Position numbers and translations under genes: made by a program. The notes below the pieces were generated by a model. The model did not search any database and was not told where the DNA came from. It was given only the letters and a program-made list of their open reading frames with translations. A stretch of DNA of 64,000 nucleotides from Alphaproteobacteria bacterium (lineage in GTDB: Bacteria > Pseudomonadota > Alphaproteobacteria > Micropepsales > Micropepsaceae), in contig JADHVO010000002.1 of NCBI GenBank assembly GCA_016783965.1, positions 124,001-188,000 of the forward strand, in the 5' to 3' direction. The stretch's first letter is position 1, and every line of letters starts with the position of its first letter. Below are positions 10,674 to 19,113 of this stretch, in pieces.

Positions 10674-11943
10674 CTTTCCGGGCCTGGCGCTCGTGGATGC
10701 GGCGCTCCAGCTCCGGACGGAAATGGCGGATGAGGCCCTGGATCGGCCACGGCGCGGCATCGCCCAGGCCGCAGATCGTGTGGCCCTCGCACTGCTTGCC
10801 GACTTCCCAGAGCTGGTCGATCTCTTCGACGCGCGCGTCGCCCGTGCGCAGGCGCTCCATCACGCGCCACATCCAGCCGGTGCCTTCGCGGCAGGGCGTG
10901 CACTGGCCGCAGCTCTCGTGCTTGTAGAAATAGGCGTAGCGCGACACGACGCGGACGAGATCGGCGGACTTGTCCATCACGATCACCGCGGCGGTGCCGA
11001 GCGAGGAATTCACGGCCTTGAGCGCGTCGAAATCCATGATGACGTCATCGCACACCGATTTCGGAATCATCGGGCACGAGGCGCCGCCCGGAATGACGGC
11101 CTGGAGATTGTCCCAGCCGCCGCGCACGCCGCCGGCATACTTCTCGATCAGCTCGCGCATTGGGATGCCGAGCGCTTCTTCGACAACGCACGGCTTGTTC
11201 ACGTGGCCGCTGATCTGGAAGAGCTTGGTGCCGGTGTTGTTGGCGCGGCCGATGCCGGCGAACCATTCGGCGCCGCGGCGCATGATGGTGGGCGCCACCG
11301 CGATGGATTCGACGTTGTTCACCGTCGTCGGGCAGCCATAGATGCCCATGTTCGCCGGGAACGGCGGCTTCATGCGCGGCATGCCCTTCTTGCCTTCGAA
11401 GCTTTCGAGCAGAGCGGTCTCTTCACCGCAGATATAGGCACCGGCGCCGTGATGCAGGTAGAGGTCGAAGTCCCAGCCGTGGACGTTGTTCTTGCCGATC
11501 AGCTTCGCGTCGTAGCATTCGTCGATCGCCTTCTGGAGCGCCTCGCGCTCGCGGACGAACTCGCCGCGGATGTAGATGTAGGCGGTATGCGCACGCATCG
11601 CGAAGGACGCGATCAGGCAGCCCTCGATGAGATGATGCGGGTCGTTGCGCATGATCTCGCGGTCCTTGCACGTGCCGGGCTCGGACTCGTCGGCATTGAC
11701 CACGAGGTAGTGCGGACGGTCCTTCACCTCTTTCGGCATGAAGGTCCATTTGAGGCCGGTCGCGAAACCAGCGCCGCCGCGGCCGCGCAGGCCGGACTTC
11801 TTCATGACGTCGCAGATGCCTTCGGGGCCGAGCTCCAGGATCTTCCTGGTGCCGTCCCACAGGCCGCGCGACTTCGCGCCGGCGACGGATTTGTCCTGGA
11901 AGCCGTAGATGTTCGTGAAGATGCGATCCTTGTCGGCGAGCAT
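10660..11943 (-). CDS. nuoF: NADH-quinone oxidoreductase subunit F (NADH/FMN site)
   Basis: The entry point of electrons into complex I: it binds NADH and FMN and carries 4Fe-4S cluster N3. It has 427 residues. The glycine-rich nucleotide segment [16 protein letters not shown] is at residues 51-66. The cluster ligands are Cys345, 348 and 351 in [12 protein letters not shown], plus Cys391. The start [11 protein letters not shown] is fixed by a one-base TGATG overlap with nuoE; upstream in-frame codons are a nuoE shadow. The end VAAE-stop and following bases are repeated at the end of nuoG. Confidence 0.98.
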   Translation of the reverse strand: MLADKDRIFTNIYGFQDKSVAGAKSRGLWDGTRKILELGPEGICDVMKKSGLRGRGGAGFATGLKWTFMPKEVKDRPHYLVVNADESEPGTCKDREIMRNDPHHLIEGCLIASFAMRAHTAYIYIRGEFVREREALQKAIDECYDAKLIGKNNVHGWDFDLYLHHGAGAYICGEETALLESFEGKKGMPRMKPPFPANMGIYGCPTTVNNVESIAVAPTIMRRGAEWFAGIGRANNTGTKLFQISGHVNKPCVVEEALGIPMRELIEKYAGGVRGGWDNLQAVIPGGASCPMIPKSVCDDVIMDFDALKAVNSSLGTAAVIVMDKSADLVRVVSRYAYFYKHESCGQCTPCREGTGWMWRVMERLRTGDARVEEIDQLWEVGKQCEGHTICGLGDAAPWPIQGLIRHFRPELERRIHERQARKVAAE

Positions 11944-12575
11944 CAGGCGGTTTCCGGCTTCTTGGTATAAAGCGAGGGATCGATGAGTGTGTTCGGACCG
12001 CCGGCGGGTTCGGAGCCGGTGCGGCCCTGCTGCGGGCCGGGCTTCATCGGCTGGCCTTTGCGGAACGCCTCGATCAGCTTCTCCATGATCGGACCGTCGA
12101 GGTCCTCGTAGAAGTCGCTGCCGACCTGGAACACCGGCGCGTTGGTGCAGGCGCCGAGGCATTCAACTTCCGTCCACGACAGCATGCCGTCGGCGGTCGG
12201 CGTCATCTGCGCCTTGCCGATGTGCTTCTCGCAGACCTTCACGATCTCGTCGGAGTTGCGCAGCAGGCAGGGCGGCGTGGTGCAGACCTGGAGGTGGTAC
12301 TTCCCGACCGGATGCAGGTTGAACATCGTGTAGAAGGTCGCGACTTCCAGGACGCGGATGAACGCCATGTCGAGGCGCTTGCCGACGACCTCGATCATCG
12401 GATGGCTGACCCAGCCTTCCTGCTCCTGGCCGATCCACAAGAGCGAGATCACCGCCGAGGCCTGACGGCCGGGCGGATACTTGGAGATTTCGCGCACGAC
12501 ACGCTTCTCATTCGCGTCGTTGAAGGCGAAGGACGCGGGCTGGATTTCGGGCGGCGCGAGACGGCGGAGCGACAT
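11943..12575 (-). CDS. nuoE: NADH-quinone oxidoreductase subunit E
   Basis: A thioredoxin-fold 2Fe-2S subunit (cluster N1a) of the NADH dehydrogenase module, 210 residues. The four ligands are Cys98 and Cys103 (CTTPPC) and Cys139 and Cys143 (CLGAC). After the core, a tail of about 35 residues rich in Pro and Gly ([17 protein letters not shown]) is longer than in E. coli, as often seen in alphaproteobacteria. The start ATG shares one base with the stop of the upstream 90-residue gene (TAATG). Confidence 0.97.
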   Translation of the reverse strand: MSLRRLAPPEIQPASFAFNDANEKRVVREISKYPPGRQASAVISLLWIGQEQEGWVSHPMIEVVGKRLDMAFIRVLEVATFYTMFNLHPVGKYHLQVCTTPPCLLRNSDEIVKVCEKHIGKAQMTPTADGMLSWTEVECLGACTNAPVFQVGSDFYEDLDGPIMEKLIEAFRKGQPMKPGPQQGRTGSEPAGGPNTLIDPSLYTKKPETA

Positions 12576-12847
12576 TAGTGAAGCACTCCGTTCAGCTGCG
12601 CGCCCTTCAGGAAGCAGCCAAAACAAAGGAGCTTGATATCGGCCTTCGCCTCCAAAGCCTCGGTCCACTCCCCGCCGTTAGCGCTAAGCATCGCGTCGCA
12701 ATCCTTGCAATAGGCGCAAGGCTCCTCGTCCGGGTTGAGTGACGTGTAAACGAAGCCGCAAGCAACACCATCACGAATGGAATTGGCGACATGAACGCAG
12801 ACGAATGTCTCGTTAGACATACCGTGCTCGTCGCAACGAACGCTCAT
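12575..12847 (-). CDS. small Cys-rich conserved hypothetical protein inside the nuo operon
   Basis: 90 residues with a metal-site-like pattern. Cys5 and His8 are followed by Cys17 and His19, then CAYCKDC (Cys44, 47, 50), and CFGC (Cys75, 78). There is also a GGEW motif before the last pair. This resembles a family of short uncharacterised proteobacterial proteins with a CxxH/CxxC arrangement, but I cannot assign a function. The ATG overlaps the nuoD stop by 4 bases (ATGA), and the stop shares one base with the nuoE start, so it is fully embedded and probably translationally coupled. It has no signal peptide or membrane segment. A metal-binding or assembly role is only inference. Confidence 0.85.
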   Translation of the reverse strand: MSVRCDEHGMSNETFVCVHVANSIRDGVACGFVYTSLNPDEEPCAYCKDCDAMLSANGGEWTEALEAKADIKLLCFGCFLKGAQLNGVLH

Positions 12848-14040
12848 CTGTCGACCTCGCCGAAGACGATGTCGAGCGAGCCCAGGACGGCGGAGACGTC
12901 GGCGAGCATGTGGCCCTTGTTCATGTAGTCCATCGCCTGAAGGTGCACGAACGAGGGCGCGCGGATCTTGCAGCGATAGGGTTTGTTGGAGCCGTCGGAA
13001 ACGAGATAGACGCCGAACTCGCCCTTGGGCGCTTCGACGGCGGCGTAGGCCTCGCCGGCGGGGACGTGGAAGCCCTCGGTGTAGAGCTTGAAGTGATGGA
13101 TCAGCGCTTCCATCGACGACTTCATCTCGGCGCGCTTGGGCGGCACGACCTTGTTGTCGGTGGAGGACACCGGGCCCGAAGGCATCTTCTCGATGCACTG
13201 CCTCATGATCTTGACCGACTGACGCATCTCTTCCATGCGCATGACGTACCGGTCGTAGCAGTCGCCGTTGCGGCCGATCGGAATCTGGAAGTCGAAGTCG
13301 TTGTAGCACTCGTAGGGCTGCGAACGGCGCAGATCCCAGGCGACGCCGGTCGAGCGCAGCATCACGCCCGAGAAGCCCCACATCTCGGCCTCGCCGCGGT
13401 TGACCACGCCGATGTCGACATTGCGCTGTTTGAAGATGCGGTTCTCGATCAGGAGGGCGTCGATCTCGTCGAGCACCTTGAGATAGCCGTCGCAGAATTT
13501 GTGGATGTCGTCGAGCAGGCCGGGCGGCACGTCCTGGTGCACGCCGCCCGGGCGGAAATACTTGGCGTGCATGCGGCTGCCGGAGACGCGCTCGTAAAAC
13601 GACAGCATGGTCTCGCGCGATTCCATGCCCCATAGCGGCGGGGTGAGCGCGCCGACGTCCATCGCCTGGAACGTGACGTTCAGGATGTGGTTCATCAGCC
13701 GGCCGATTTCGGAGAACAGCACGCGGATGTACTGGCCGCGCTTCGGCACTTCGAGACCGAGCAGCTTCTCGATCGCGAGCACGAAAGCGTGCTCCTGGTT
13801 CATCGGCGCGACGTAGTCGAGGCGGTCGAAGTAGCCAATGTTCTGGAGATAGGTCTTGTGCTCGATCAGCTTCTCGGTGCCGCGGTGCAGCAGGCCGATG
13901 TGCGGGTCGACGCGGGTGACGATCTCGCCGTCGAGGTCGAGCACGAGGCGCAGCACGCCGTGCGCCGCAGGGTGCTGCGGGCCAAAATTGAGCGTGATCT
14001 TGCCCTCTTCCTCAATGGTATTGAGCGCCGCGTCAGCCAT
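12844..14040 (-). CDS. nuoD: NADH-quinone oxidoreductase subunit D
   Basis: A peripheral-arm 49 kDa-type subunit lining the quinone site next to NuoB, 398 residues. The conserved opening is [16 protein letters not shown] (quinone-site His-containing loop). [14 protein letters not shown] and the C-terminal FGEVDR ending are also present. It is a separate gene, not fused to nuoC. A GGAG nine bases before the ATG serves as ribosome site, and it lies just inside the 3' side of the 7-base repeat array that follows the inserted four-helix-bundle gene. Confidence 0.98.
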   Translation of the reverse strand: MADAALNTIEEEGKITLNFGPQHPAAHGVLRLVLDLDGEIVTRVDPHIGLLHRGTEKLIEHKTYLQNIGYFDRLDYVAPMNQEHAFVLAIEKLLGLEVPKRGQYIRVLFSEIGRLMNHILNVTFQAMDVGALTPPLWGMESRETMLSFYERVSGSRMHAKYFRPGGVHQDVPPGLLDDIHKFCDGYLKVLDEIDALLIENRIFKQRNVDIGVVNRGEAEMWGFSGVMLRSTGVAWDLRRSQPYECYNDFDFQIPIGRNGDCYDRYVMRMEEMRQSVKIMRQCIEKMPSGPVSSTDNKVVPPKRAEMKSSMEALIHHFKLYTEGFHVPAGEAYAAVEAPKGEFGVYLVSDGSNKPYRCKIRAPSFVHLQAMDYMNKGHMLADVSAVLGSLDIVFGEVDR

Positions 14041-14055
14041 TTGACAAGCTCCGGG

Positions 14056-14083
14056 GCGAGTAGCGAGTAGCGAGTAGCGAGTA
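14056..14083. repeat. tandem 7-base repeat, four perfect copies of GCGAGTA
   Basis: Four exact head-to-tail copies of GCGAGTA followed by GGGG. They lie between the nuoD start and the end of the four-helix-bundle gene and are complementary to the array at 14480-14514. Confidence 0.95.
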
Positions 14084-14091
14084 GGGGAAAG

Positions 14092-14469
14092 TCATACGCC
14101 CTTCCCTTCCAACGATCTGATCAATGCGCGGAGCATCTTCCCGATGGTCTGGCATTGTTCCAGAACCGGGTCTACGACTTCCAGCCGTGCCAGTTTGACG
14201 CGAACCGCGAGCAACAGGTGCGTTTCGACTTCTTTGAGCGAGCCTTGCGCGATGCGAAGATGCTGGATGAACGAACCGGCCGCCTCGCGTCCGTGACCTT
14301 CCGCGATGTTCGCTGCGATCGATGCCGCAGCGCGGCGAATTTGAGATGTCATGCCGAACATCTCCTCGCGCGGAAAGGAATGGGTCAGCGAATAGCACGC
14401 CTCGGCCAGCGTCATGGCATGCTGCCAGACGTTGAGGTCCCGATAAGACGTGAAACGCGGTTCGTTCAA
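14092..14469 (-). CDS. four-helix-bundle protein, 23S rRNA intervening-sequence (S23/IVP) family
   Basis: 125 residues starting at a TTG with AGGGA seven bases upstream; an ATG four bases earlier is in another frame. The family signature is clear: SYRDLNVWQHAMTLAEACY, FPREEMFGMTSQIRRAA, SIAANIAEGHGR, and a last helix ending in LIRSLEG. This family is encoded in intervening sequences of 23S rRNA in several bacteria and also as stand-alone genes. Here it interrupts the nuo operon between nuoC and nuoD, bounded by inverted arrays of a 7-base repeat. Function is unknown. It probably arrived as a cassette and is transcribed with complex I. Confidence 0.9.
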   Translation of the reverse strand: MNEPRFTSYRDLNVWQHAMTLAEACYSLTHSFPREEMFGMTSQIRRAAASIAANIAEGHGREAAGSFIQHLRIAQGSLKEVETHLLLAVRVKLARLEVVDPVLEQCQTIGKMLRALIRSLEGKGV

Positions 14470-14479
14470 TCATATTCCC

Positions 14480-14514
14480 TATTCGCTACTCGCAATTCGC
14501 TACTCGCTCTACGC
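14480..14514. repeat. inverted partner array of the 7-base repeat, five units
   Basis: Read on the plus strand the units are TATTCGC, TACTCGC, AATTCGC, TACTCGC and TCTACGC; two match the reverse complement of GCGAGTA exactly. The stop codon of nuoC (TAG, 14509-14511) lies within the outermost unit, so the end of nuoC is made of repeat sequence. Confidence 0.9.
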
Positions 14515-15129
14515 CTTCCTCCCCGGGTTGCCGGAGGACGAGCGCGTGCCGTCCGGGAGGATGTGCGGCGCGCCTTCCCACGGGCTCATGAAATCGAAGT
14601 CGCGGAATTCCTGGACGAGTTGCACCGGCTGGTAGACGACGCGCTTGATCTCGTCGTCGTAGCGCACCTCGACATAGCCCGTCAGCGGAAAGTCCTTGCG
14701 CAGCGGATAGCCGGAGAAGCCGTAGTCAGTGAGCAGGCGGCGAAGGTCCGGATGGTCGGAGAACGGCACGCCATACATGTCGAAGGTCTCGCGCTCGAAC
14801 CAGTTGGCGGCGGGATAGACCGAGACGATCGACGGAACGGATTCGCCTTCCGCGGCAAGCACATGCACGCGGATGCGCATGTTCCTTGTGAGTGACAGGA
14901 GGTGATAGACGACGTCGAAGCGCTTGGCCTTCTGCGGCCAGTCGACGCCGCAGATGTCGACCAGGATCTTGAACTCGCAGGAGGGGTTGTCGCGCAGGCA
15001 CGTCATCACGCGCACGATGTCGCCTGGCTCGACCGTGATCGACAGCTCGCCGTTGGCGAGGACGTGGTTCGCGATCGCGCCGGGCAGCGCGTCGGTCAGC
15101 TTGGTCGCGAGGGCAGCAAGATCGGCCAT
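14509..15129 (-). CDS. nuoC: NADH-quinone oxidoreductase subunit C
   Basis: A peripheral-arm 30 kDa-type subunit, 206 residues. Recognisable segments are [51 protein letters not shown] and the [15 protein letters not shown] motif near the end. The start MADLAALA lies one base after the nuoB stop. The last codons and the TAG stop run into the repeat array that borders the inserted four-helix-bundle gene, so insertion may have redefined the C-terminus. The core domain is complete. Confidence 0.97.
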   Translation of the reverse strand: MADLAALATKLTDALPGAIANHVLANGELSITVEPGDIVRVMTCLRDNPSCEFKILVDICGVDWPQKAKRFDVVYHLLSLTRNMRIRVHVLAAEGESVPSIVSVYPAANWFERETFDMYGVPFSDHPDLRRLLTDYGFSGYPLRKDFPLTGYVEVRYDDEIKRVVYQPVQLVQEFRDFDFMSPWEGAPHILPDGTRSSSGNPGRKA

Positions 15130-15130
15130 G

Positions 15131-15694
15131 TCAGCGCTCGATCGTCCCGGTGCGGCGGATTTTCCGCTGAAGCAGCATGATGCCGTAGACCAGCGCCTCG
15201 GCCGTCGGCGGGCAGCCCGGCACGTAGATGTCGACCGGCACGATGCGGTCGCAGCCGCGCACCACGGCGTAGCTGTAGTGATAGTAGCCGCCGCCATTGG
15301 CGCAGGAGCCCATCGAGATGACGTAGCGCGGCTCGGGCATCTGGTCGTAGACCTTGCGGAGTGCGGGCGCCATCTTGTTGGTCAGCGTGCCGGCGACGAT
15401 CATCACGTCGGACTGGCGCGGCGAGCCGCGCGGCGCGGCGCCGAAGCGCTCGAGATCGTAGCGCGGCATGTTCGCCTGCATCATCTCGACGGCGCAGCAG
15501 GCGAGACCGAAGGTCATCCACATCAGCGAACCGGTACGCGCCCAGTTGACCAGCGCCTCGGCGGAGGTGACGAGGAAGCCCTTCTCCGCCCACTCCTTCT
15601 GCATCGCCTTGAAGTAGGGGTCGTTATCGGTGGGCGCGAGCGTCGTGCCCTCAACCGTGGAACGCGCGGCCCTTCCCGCGGGGATCACTCCCAT
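15131..15694 (-). CDS. nuoB: NADH-quinone oxidoreductase subunit B (cluster N2)
   Basis: Carries 4Fe-4S cluster N2, which passes electrons to quinone. It has 187 residues. The four ligands are the adjacent Cys66 and Cys67 (LACCAVEMM), Cys131 (GSCAN) and Cys161 (PGCPPT). An N-terminal extension of about 35 residues precedes the conserved core. The start [10 protein letters not shown] overlaps the nuoA 3' end by 10 bases; longer in-frame readings are nuoA shadows. Confidence 0.97.
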   Translation of the reverse strand: MGVIPAGRAARSTVEGTTLAPTDNDPYFKAMQKEWAEKGFLVTSAEALVNWARTGSLMWMTFGLACCAVEMMQANMPRYDLERFGAAPRGSPRQSDVMIVAGTLTNKMAPALRKVYDQMPEPRYVISMGSCANGGGYYHYSYAVVRGCDRIVPVDIYVPGCPPTAEALVYGIMLLQRKIRRTGTIER

Positions 15695-16050
15695 TCGAGC
15701 GCTCCCTTCTTCCATTCGTAGATGAAGCCGACCGTCAGCACGCCGAGGAACACGACCATCGACCAGAAGGCGAAGGCGCCGGTCACTCCGAGCGTGACCG
15801 CCCAGGGAAAGAGGAATGCCACCTCGAGGTCGAAGATGATGAAGAGGATGGACACCAGATAGAAGCGCACGTCGAACTTCATGCGGGCGTCGCCGAAGGC
15901 GTTGAAACCGCACTCATAGGCGGAGAGCTTTTCGGGGTCGGGCTTGGACGGGCCGACAATGACGGGAACCAGGATCAACGCGGTGGCGATGACGCCCGCA
16001 ATGCCGATGAAGATGAGGATCGGAAGGTATTCGAGCAGCAGTTTTTCCAT
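15685..16050 (-). CDS. nuoA: NADH-quinone oxidoreductase subunit A
   Basis: The first gene of the complex I operon: a 121-residue membrane subunit with three helices. The conserved loop [32 protein letters not shown] is present in pieces on either side of the first matrix loop, with the Cys that marks the loop's active/deactive switch in homologues. The start [10 protein letters not shown] is preferred; a reading 14 codons longer has no support. A leader of roughly 75 bases separates it from the candidate promoter at 16126-16152. Confidence 0.97.
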   Translation of the reverse strand: MEKLLLEYLPILIFIGIAGVIATALILVPVIVGPSKPDPEKLSAYECGFNAFGDARMKFDVRFYLVSILFIIFDLEVAFLFPWAVTLGVTGAFAFWSMVVFLGVLTVGFIYEWKKGALEWE

Positions 16051-16289
16051 TCCCGACCCTTCGCATCCGGCCCGGGGTGCTGGCGCGCCCATTCGTGCGG
16101 GTCGGAGGTGTTATTTCGCGAGTGCAGTATATTAGTGGAAGCCCGCGAGCAACGCGGGTGTAGACCAAGATTCGCCGCGAAAAAACCAGATTTTTCTGCG
16201 CAGTTGCGACGGATTCGCAACTCAGCGGGAGCGTTCCCCGAGGCGGCGCAGAATCTCATTTTTTGAATTCAATTCCCCGTTTCGGGGCC
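16051..16289 (-). other. nuo operon upstream region
   Basis: No gene is seen. It is less G+C-rich than the flanks. It contains a weak promoter candidate and a perfect small hairpin (CCCGCG / CGCGGG with a five-base loop, 16142-16158) that overlaps the candidate -35 element on the minus strand. This is the only gap upstream of nuoA in which an operon promoter can lie before tRNA-Asp. Confidence 0.5.
16126..16152 (-). promoter_or_regulatory. candidate sigma-70 promoter for nuo operon
   Basis: On the minus strand TTGCTC (16152-16147) and TATACT (16131-16126) are separated by 15 bases, shorter than ideal. Placement about 75 bases before nuoA fits, but the match is modest. Confidence 0.3.
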
Positions 16290-16322
16290 CGCCATTTCCC
16301 TTCCCTGCAGGAGGAAATGGCG
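16290..16322. repeat. perfect 10-base hairpin that includes the tRNA-Asp 3' end
   Basis: CGCCATTTCC (16290-16299) pairs perfectly with GGAAATGGCG (16313-16322) across a 13-base loop. The right arm contains the CCA end, the discriminator and the last acceptor base of tRNA-Asp, so the precursor could fold into this hairpin instead of the acceptor stem. It has no T-tract, so it is not a standard terminator. Confidence 0.8.
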
Positions 16323-16394
16323 AGAGCGACGGGGCTCGAACCCGCGACCTTCGGCGTGACAGGCCGACGCTCTAACCAACTGAGCTACGCCCCC
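16318..16394 (-). tRNA. tRNA-Asp (anticodon GTC)
   Basis: A 77-base tRNA with encoded CCA. The acceptor stem GGGGGCG pairs with CGCTCTC (two G-T wobbles), the discriminator is G as expected for Asp, and the anticodon loop CTGTCAC gives GTC. The D-arm AGCTCAGTTGGTTAGAGC and T-arm GGTTCGAGCC are standard. It is transcribed in the same direction as nuo and the EF-hand genes, with its own promoter candidate just upstream. Confidence 0.97.
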
Positions 16395-16437
16395 GCATCC
16401 GCGGGCCGATAAGGCCCGTTTTCCGCGAAAGGGCGCC

Positions 16438-16466
16438 GGTGTAGGGGCGCGGTCTGGTGCTGTCAA
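16438..16466 (-). promoter_or_regulatory. promoter for tRNA-Asp
   Basis: On the minus strand TTGACA (16466-16461) and TACACC (16443-16438) are 17 bases apart. The predicted start lies about 37 bases before the mature tRNA. The perfect -35 and ideal spacing make this convincing. Confidence 0.65.
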
Positions 16467-16489
16467 GGCAAGGCGCGAAATTCCTGAAA

Positions 16490-16918
16490 TTACTGGGGCG
16501 CGTGGCGGAATTCGTCGGGCGTCACCTGCCCGTCGCCGTTGAGATCGAGCTGCTCGAACAGGGAGCGGATACCGGCCGCGAACTCGTCAAAATCGACACA
16601 TCCGTCCTGTTTCCAGTCGATCAGCGGCATGGCGGTGGATTGGTCCTGGGCGATGCGGCGCTGGTTCACGGCCTCTACCTCCGCGGGGTCGAGGCAGCCG
16701 TCGCGGTTGGTGTCCGCCTGCCAGAACATCTGGCGCAGGCCCGCTTCCAGCTCGCGCCGCGTCACCGTGCCGTCGTTGTTGGTGTCGAAGTTGGCGATGA
16801 GCATCTTTCCGGAGTGCCAGTCCTCCGAGCGCGGCGCGACGCTGGGCGACCAGTGCCGCTCCCCGCCGGCGCAGCCGGCGAGCGCGGCGCACAGCATCGC
16901 GATCCAGACGCCCCTCAT
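16490..16918 (-). CDS. EF-hand lipoprotein, first of a tandem pair
   Basis: 142 residues. The N-terminus MRGVWIAMLCAALAGCAGG is a lipoprotein signal with lipobox LAGC, so the mature protein is anchored in the envelope. Four EF-hand-like calcium loops follow: DTNNDGTVTRRE, DTNRDGCLDPAE, DWKQDGCVDFDE and DLNGDGQVTPDE. The first, second and fourth have the canonical Asp/Asn ligand spacing. It is paralogous to the next upstream gene (same WH-S motif, same loop order). Calcium binding is likely; the partner and role are unknown. Confidence 0.85.
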   Translation of the reverse strand: MRGVWIAMLCAALAGCAGGERHWSPSVAPRSEDWHSGKMLIANFDTNNDGTVTRRELEAGLRQMFWQADTNRDGCLDPAEVEAVNQRRIAQDQSTAMPLIDWKQDGCVDFDEFAAGIRSLFEQLDLNGDGQVTPDEFRHAPQ

Positions 16919-16951
16919 GACGCCGACTAGGCCAGCAGCGGCGGCACGGGG

Positions 16952-17488
16952 TCAAGGCGGGTTGAATTCGGATTGGCCGGGCGGCGTACCGCCACCATGG
17001 CGACCGCGGCCGTGTCCGGTTCCTGTGCCCTGCCGACCGTTCTGCCCGGGCGGCTTCGCGCCGGCCGCGTTCAGTTCCTGCGGCGTGAGCACGCCGTCGC
17101 CATTGGTATCGAGCGTGTCGAACAGCGAGAGCAAGTTGCCGGAGAATTCGTTGAAGTCGACGCAGCCGTCCTGGTTCCAGTCGACCAGCGGCGTTGCCTG
17201 GGACGCGTCCTGCTGCACGCGCATCTCGTTGATGGCGCGGACCTGGTCGGGGCCGAGGCAGTTGTTGTGGTTCACGTCGTAGGTGTTGAACTCGGCATGC
17301 AGGCCGGCGAGCAGCTCGGCACGGGTCAGCGTGCCGTCGTGGTTGGCGTCGTAGCGCAGCAGCGCCGCGGTCTGGGAATGCCAGTTCTCGTCCCGCGGAG
17401 TCGCGTTGGGATTCCAGTGGTGCGGGCGCGGCGTGGAGCTGCACGCGGCAAGCGTCGCGGCAGCAAGGATCAGTACGATGTGGCGCAT
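16952..17488 (-). CDS. EF-hand lipoprotein, second of a tandem pair
   Basis: 178 residues with signal MRHIVLILAAATLAACSST (lipobox LAAC). EF-hand-like loops are DANHDGTLTRAE, DVNHNNCLGPDQ, DWNQDGCVDFNE and DTNGDGVLTPQE. The second is degenerate at the acidic end positions. A Gly/Pro/His-rich tail (GTGTGHGRGRHGGG) follows the EF region and is absent from its paralogue. The two genes lie 33 bases apart in the same orientation and probably arose by tandem duplication. The function is not known beyond probable calcium binding at the envelope. Confidence 0.85.
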   Translation of the reverse strand: MRHIVLILAAATLAACSSTPRPHHWNPNATPRDENWHSQTAALLRYDANHDGTLTRAELLAGLHAEFNTYDVNHNNCLGPDQVRAINEMRVQQDASQATPLVDWNQDGCVDFNEFSGNLLSLFDTLDTNGDGVLTPQELNAAGAKPPGQNGRQGTGTGHGRGRHGGGTPPGQSEFNPP

Positions 17489-17570
17489 AAGGACGAATGT
17501 AGACGACGCTATGCAGCGCCGCGATCACTTGTATGTCGCAAAGCGTCGCGGGGTTGCTGAGCCGTATTGC

Positions 17571-19031
17571 TCAGTAGAGGCCGACCTTGCCGCGGAATTC
17601 ATCGAAGATCGCCGCGGTGTTGTAGCCGACGCCCTTCTTGAAGACGAACGGCATGCGGTCGAGCGCGGCGGTGTCCTTCATCGGATCGCCGTCGACCAGC
17701 AGGATGTCGGCGCGCTTGCCGAGAGTGAGTGAGCCGACGTCGGCATCGCGGCCGAGATAATGTGCGCCGTTGAGGGTGGCGAGCTTCAGCGCTTCCGGGA
17801 AACTGAAGCCGGCTTCGACCAGCAATTGAACCTCGCGCTTGCCGGAGAAGCCCGGGATGACGCCGCCGTAGCCCGTGGGGTCGGTGCCCGCGATAAGCGT
17901 GCCGCCTGCGGCTGCAAACATCCGCTCCATCTTCATCAGTTTCGGGAAGATCGTCGCGTAAGGTTTTGAATTGTCGTTGGCTGGTGTGGCGGCCCAGACC
18001 TGCTCATACATCTGGCGCAACTCGGGGATCAGCATGCTGCGCGCGGCTTCCGGCGCCTCGGGACGGCCGGGCGTGAAGGTCTCGAACACCGTCAGCGTCG
18101 AGGTGAGCGCGACGTGGTGGGCGATCAAAGTCTGGATCAGCGATCTGAACTCGGGGCTGTTCTCGTCGACGTCGGCCAGCGCCTGTTGCGAACGCGGCGG
18201 ACAGAGGTCGGGCTGCTTGCCCTTGTAGAAGTCCGTCATCACCGCGAAGCCGTGTTCGAGATTGTCGATGCCGAGCTCGGCCGCCTCGCGATAGGTGACG
18301 GAGCAGAGATGGCCGGTGACTTTCAGGCCGCGGGCGTGGGCGGCGTCGATGGCGGCCTTCAGTTCGGCGCGGGTGATGTTGATATAGGCCTTGAACGAGG
18401 TGACGCCCTCGTCCGCCCAGTAGTTCACCGTGCGGGTCGCGTCGTCCGGACCGGTCAGCACATGCATCTTGAGGATCGGCAGACCCGGGCCATTGAGGTA
18501 AGGGCCGGTGACGTCGAGGTCGGGACCGATGGCGTCACCCTTGTCGATCGCGAGCTTCAGATTGATGTCGGCATAGGGCGCCATCGAGCCGCCGGTGCGC
18601 GCGGTGGTCGTGCCGCCGGCGAGATAGAGACGCGCGAAGCTGGCCGGCAGCGCCGCGTAGTCGCGCGCGCCATAGGTGCCCATCGGATAGAACAGGTGCT
18701 CGTGCACCATGACGAAGCCCGGCAGCAGCGTTTTGCCGTGGCCGTCGATTACCGTGGCACCTTTCGGAACGGGCGTGCGTGCGGCGGGACCGAGGGCGGC
18801 GATGCGGCCGTCTTTGACGATGAGCGTCTGATCGTAGCGAGGCTTGCCGCCGGTGCCGTCGACGATCTCGGCATGGGTGAAGGCGATGACGGGCTGGGCG
18901 TAGGCGGTGAACTTGGCGTCGACGCTGGGCGGAGGCGGCGTGGGCGGCACGTCGTCGTCATCGTCGGCGAAGGCGGCGACGGTGAGTGCGATCATAGCAA
19001 TCGCCAAGACAGCGGCCTGCAACAAACGCAT
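17571..19031 (-). CDS. secreted metal-dependent amidohydrolase
   Basis: 486 residues from MRLLQAAVLAIAM, chosen because GAGGGGAAGAA lies just before this ATG; a start eight codons upstream is possible. A signal peptide ends near AAFADD and is followed by an Asp run and a Pro-rich linker. The amidohydrolase fold shows HAEIVDGTGG, the HxH metal motif in VHEHLF, KVTGHLC, NLEHGF and AGTDPTGYGG. The C-terminal beta-domain includes GSLTLGKRADILLVDGDP. Substrate cannot be told: imidazolonepropionase-like and prolidase-like members look alike. It acts in the periplasm or outside the cell. Confidence 0.85.
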   Translation of the reverse strand: MRLLQAAVLAIAMIALTVAAFADDDDDVPPTPPPPSVDAKFTAYAQPVIAFTHAEIVDGTGGKPRYDQTLIVKDGRIAALGPAARTPVPKGATVIDGHGKTLLPGFVMVHEHLFYPMGTYGARDYAALPASFARLYLAGGTTTARTGGSMAPYADINLKLAIDKGDAIGPDLDVTGPYLNGPGLPILKMHVLTGPDDATRTVNYWADEGVTSFKAYINITRAELKAAIDAAHARGLKVTGHLCSVTYREAAELGIDNLEHGFAVMTDFYKGKQPDLCPPRSQQALADVDENSPEFRSLIQTLIAHHVALTSTLTVFETFTPGRPEAPEAARSMLIPELRQMYEQVWAATPANDNSKPYATIFPKLMKMERMFAAAGGTLIAGTDPTGYGGVIPGFSGKREVQLLVEAGFSFPEALKLATLNGAHYLGRDADVGSLTLGKRADILLVDGDPMKDTAALDRMPFVFKKGVGYNTAAIFDEFRGKVGLY

Positions 19032-19113
19032 GGTTTCTTCCCCTCGGACCAGCATGAAAGAATGTCAGGACCGAACAGGCGCGCAAGATGTGCCGATCAG
19101 ATATCAGAAAGAA

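Larger units (their letters stand above)
14056..14514 (-). mobile_element. putative four-helix-bundle cassette bounded by inverted 7-base repeat arrays
   Basis: The unit spans both repeat arrays and the S23/IVP-family gene. On the plus strand the left array is GCGAGTA repeated four times, and the right array is the reverse complement with variants. The arrays would pair in the nuo transcript into a stem of roughly 28 bases that closes off the inserted gene, much as intervening sequences in 23S rRNA are closed by a stem. No transposase is present. Calling it mobile is inference from position, flanking structure and the absence of this gene from the conserved nuo set. Confidence 0.5.

Noticed and set aside
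12575..13633. 352-codon frame across nuoD and the small Cys-rich gene
   Set aside because: Only its last 90 codons form the Cys/His-rich protein; the rest is an out-of-frame reading of nuoD.
14033..14473. 146-codon ATG frame overlapping the four-helix-bundle gene
   Set aside because: It has no family similarity that I can see and runs into the repeats; the other frame gives a full S23/IVP signature.
14056..14514. CRISPR array from the 7-base repeats
   Set aside because: Units are 7 bases without spacers and no cas gene is present.
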